DNA of 33,335 nt from Treponema sp. (lineage in GTDB: Bacteria; Spirochaetota; Spirochaetia; Treponematales; Treponemataceae): contig JAGCVK010000025.1 of assembly GCA_017962415.1 (NCBI GenBank), positions 1 through 33,335 on the forward strand, given 5' to 3'. Positions 32,269 through 33,335 of this stretch are shown one piece after another (the stretch's first letter is position 1; every line of letters begins with the position of its first letter). A program made the position numbers and the translations under genes. Below the pieces are notes generated by a model that was not told the DNA's origin, did not search any database, and was given only the letters and a program-made list of their open reading frames with translations.

Positions 32269-32430
32269 ACACCCCTTGGAAATCTGTAACAGGATTTTCT
32301 TTATCCATAAGGAGGAACAGTTGCTCATTTGCGGCTGTTTTACAGTCTAAGGTCGTTGACTCGAGGATTGTATCACTGCCTCCTGAATGTTTTGTCTTAG
32401 TACAAAACAAAATATTTAAGGAGAATACTT
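32269..32430 (+). promoter_or_regulatory. Structured rpsF leader with competing pairings
   Basis: AGGAGG (32310-32315) can pair with CCTCCT (32379-32384), extended by CAG/CTG (32318-32320/32376-32378). CTGT (32335-32338) can pair either with ACAG at 32317-32320 or with ACAG at 32342-32345 (the latter a hairpin with a 3-nt loop). A separate perfect 8-bp hairpin TGTTTTGT/ACAAAACA (32388-32395/32402-32409) stands just before the rpsF ribosome site AAGGAG. Such exclusive pairings suggest a regulatory leader. The known S6:S18 leader needs a CCG element, which I do not find here. Confidence 0.5.
32321..32350 (+). CDS. Possible leader peptide ahead of rpsF
   Basis: AAGGAGG (32309-32315), the best ribosome site in this region, stands 5 nt before a TTG that opens nine codons (reading M-L-I-C-G-C-F-T-V) and then TAA. 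Its ribosome site is the same segment that can pair with CCTCCT at 32379-32384, so translation of the peptide would control the fold. TTG start and tiny size keep this tentative. Confidence 0.3.
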   Translation: MLICGCFTV

Positions 32431-32724
32431 ATGAAAAAGTATGAACTTATGACTATTTATCCACTCGATGATGAAAAGTCAAAAAAAGGTGCTGACGACG
32501 TAAAAAGCACTCTCGCTAAATTCGGCGCTGAAATCACAGAAGAAAAACCATTCGGCGACCGCGACCTTACTTACCAGATCAACAAACAGAAGAAGGGACG
32601 CTTTGTTCTTTACACTATGAAACTCAATCCTTCAAAAATCGTTGAAATCGGTAAAGATTTCAAAATCAACATGAATCTTTTGAAGTATCAGTTTGTAAAA
32701 CTCGACGAAAAAGAATCAAAGTAG
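32431..32724 (+). CDS. rpsF: 30S ribosomal protein S6
   Basis: The 97 residues match S6 in length and pattern: KKYELMTIYPLDDE at the start, the central EEKPFGDRDLTYQINKQKKG (family 'wG.R.LaY.I.k...G') and the end INMNLLKYQFVKLDE. S6 binds 16S rRNA with S18 in the platform of the small subunit. AAGGAG lies 7 nt before the ATG. It is followed after 19 bases by ssb, the usual order. Confidence 0.95.
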   Translation: MKKYELMTIYPLDDEKSKKGADDVKSTLAKFGAEITEEKPFGDRDLTYQINKQKKGRFVLYTMKLNPSKIVEIGKDFKINMNLLKYQFVKLDEKESK

Positions 32725-32743
32725 ATTATAAAAGGAGCTTTTT

Positions 32744-33241
32744 ATGACAGATTTAAATCACGTAGTTCTTATTGGCCGTCTCACACAGGATCTCGGTTCT
32801 GATGAAAGAAGCTTTGGTTATGTTGGAAATGGACAGGCAAGAGCAAATGTGAGTATCGCTGTCAATAGAAGCAAGAAAAACGGCGACCAGTGGATTGAAG
32901 AAGTTAATTACTTCAATATTACAATCTGGGGAAAAACAGCCGAAAACTTAAAACCATATCTTACAAAGGGAAAACAGATTTGTGTCGAAGGACACCTGAA
33001 GCAGGATCGTTGGGAAAAAGACGGTCAAAAGCAGAGCAGAGTAACTATTGTTGCAGATCAGGTTCAGTTGCTCGGCGGACGTGGAGATAACAGTCAGTCT
33101 GGTTCAAATCAGATGGCAGGGGGTGCTCCAAGATTCCAGCCGGCAAATAATGCTGGTCAAAATTCTGGCTTTGGTGGTGGCTATCAGTCTGAATCATACG
33201 GTGATACAGGAAGCGATTTCCCGGAAGATATCCCATTTTAA
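32744..33241 (+). CDS. ssb: Single-stranded DNA-binding protein
   Basis: The 165 residues consist of an N-terminal OB fold (NHVVLIGRLTQDLGSDERSF, WIEEVNYFNITIWGKTAENL, KQICVEGHLKQDRWEKDGQK), a Gly/Asn/Gln/Ser-rich linker from about 113, and the acidic tip SDFPEDIPF that recruits repair and replication partners. It coats single-stranded DNA as a tetramer. The insertion SDERSFGYVGNGQAR after the first strand is a mild family variation. AAGGAG precedes the ATG by 7 nt. Co-transcribed with rpsF. Confidence 0.95.
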   Translation: MTDLNHVVLIGRLTQDLGSDERSFGYVGNGQARANVSIAVNRSKKNGDQWIEEVNYFNITIWGKTAENLKPYLTKGKQICVEGHLKQDRWEKDGQKQSRVTIVADQVQLLGGRGDNSQSGSNQMAGGAPRFQPANNAGQNSGFGGGYQSESYGDTGSDFPEDIPF

Positions 33242-33264
33242 TTGACTAATTAAGAGGTAAAATT

Positions 33265-33335
33265 ATGTCTGAAGAAAATACACAGGAAATGGAAGAAAAA
33301 CAGACACAGGAAGCAGCTATGGCTGATACAACTGC
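33265..33335 (+). CDS. rpsR: Start of next operon gene, probably rpsR (S18), partial
   Basis: The ATG at 33265 has AGAGG 8 nt upstream, and the frame is open for 23 codons to the window end (MSEENTQEMEEKQTQEAAMA). The visible part is strongly acidic and low in complexity. Position after rpsF and ssb predicts ribosomal protein S18, which would then carry an acidic N-terminal extension before its usual basic core. The core itself is not in the window, so the name is inference from gene order. Confidence 0.5.
   Translation, partial: MSEENTQEMEEKQTQEAAMADTT

Noticed and set aside
32269..32430. Known S6:S18 ribosomal leader
   Set aside because: The expected CCG element is absent between the predicted transcript start and rpsF.

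Overview
The window comes from an AT-rich bacterial chromosome. Gene content suggests a spirochaete of the Treponema type: an rnfCDGEAB cluster, many lipoproteins with loose lipoboxes, long Glu/Arg-rich helix and TPR proteins, an rpsF-ssb-rpsR order, and transporter-rich core regions. This placement is inference from content, not from a marker gene.

Layout. 1-4.4 kb is an accessory patch: the start of one transposase (-), the 3' remnant and right end of an IS256-type element, a leftward two-gene module (a UvrD/Rep-like superfamily 1 helicase broken by a one-base frameshift exactly in its Walker A motif, plus a small acidic protein), a RelB/ParE-type toxin-antitoxin pair, and wrecks of an XRE regulator and another small gene. 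4.5-8.6 kb is a complete carbohydrate or glycerol-phosphate type ABC importer (lipoprotein, ATPase, two permeases). 8.6-11.6 kb, opposite strand, is a membrane GGDEF-EAL protein (degenerate GGDEF, intact EAL) overlapping a membrane-anchored secreted protein. 11.7-17.0 kb is the rnf operon, with four tandem GC-rich stem-loops between rnfA and rnfB. An AzgA-type purine permease follows, ending in a strong two-way terminator shared with leftward leuD. 19.4-24.2 kb is the livJHMGF branched-chain amino acid importer, followed by a CDF metal exporter whose metal-site residues resemble manganese exporters. 25.4-32.0 kb is leftward: a 2-hydroxyacid dehydrogenase with a CXXC-less HMA-like protein, a group of four genes (small protein, TPR protein, rlmN, DUF3298/4163-type lipoprotein), and an ankyrin/long-helix protein with rsmD. 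The right end is rpsF-ssb-(rpsR), preceded by a leader of about 160 nt.

How it fits together. The core is energy and nutrient handling: Rnf couples ferredoxin/NAD redox to an ion gradient, and ABC importers bring in sugars or glycerol phosphates and branched-chain amino acids. The rest is translation-related (rlmN, rsmD, rpsF, ssb). Signals not explained by the gene list: (1) a roughly 60-bp element shared by two divergent intergenic regions (19207-19264 and 32082-32140); (2) several promoters whose -10 box lies 5-9 nt from the start codon with no Shine-Dalgarno, implying leaderless mRNAs, including rnf; (3) an rpsF leader with a strong Shine-Dalgarno, a nine-codon ORF and competing pairings; (4) the rnf hairpin array; (5) the helicase-plus-partner module, a candidate defence locus now apparently disabled. 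No tRNA, rRNA or CRISPR array was seen.
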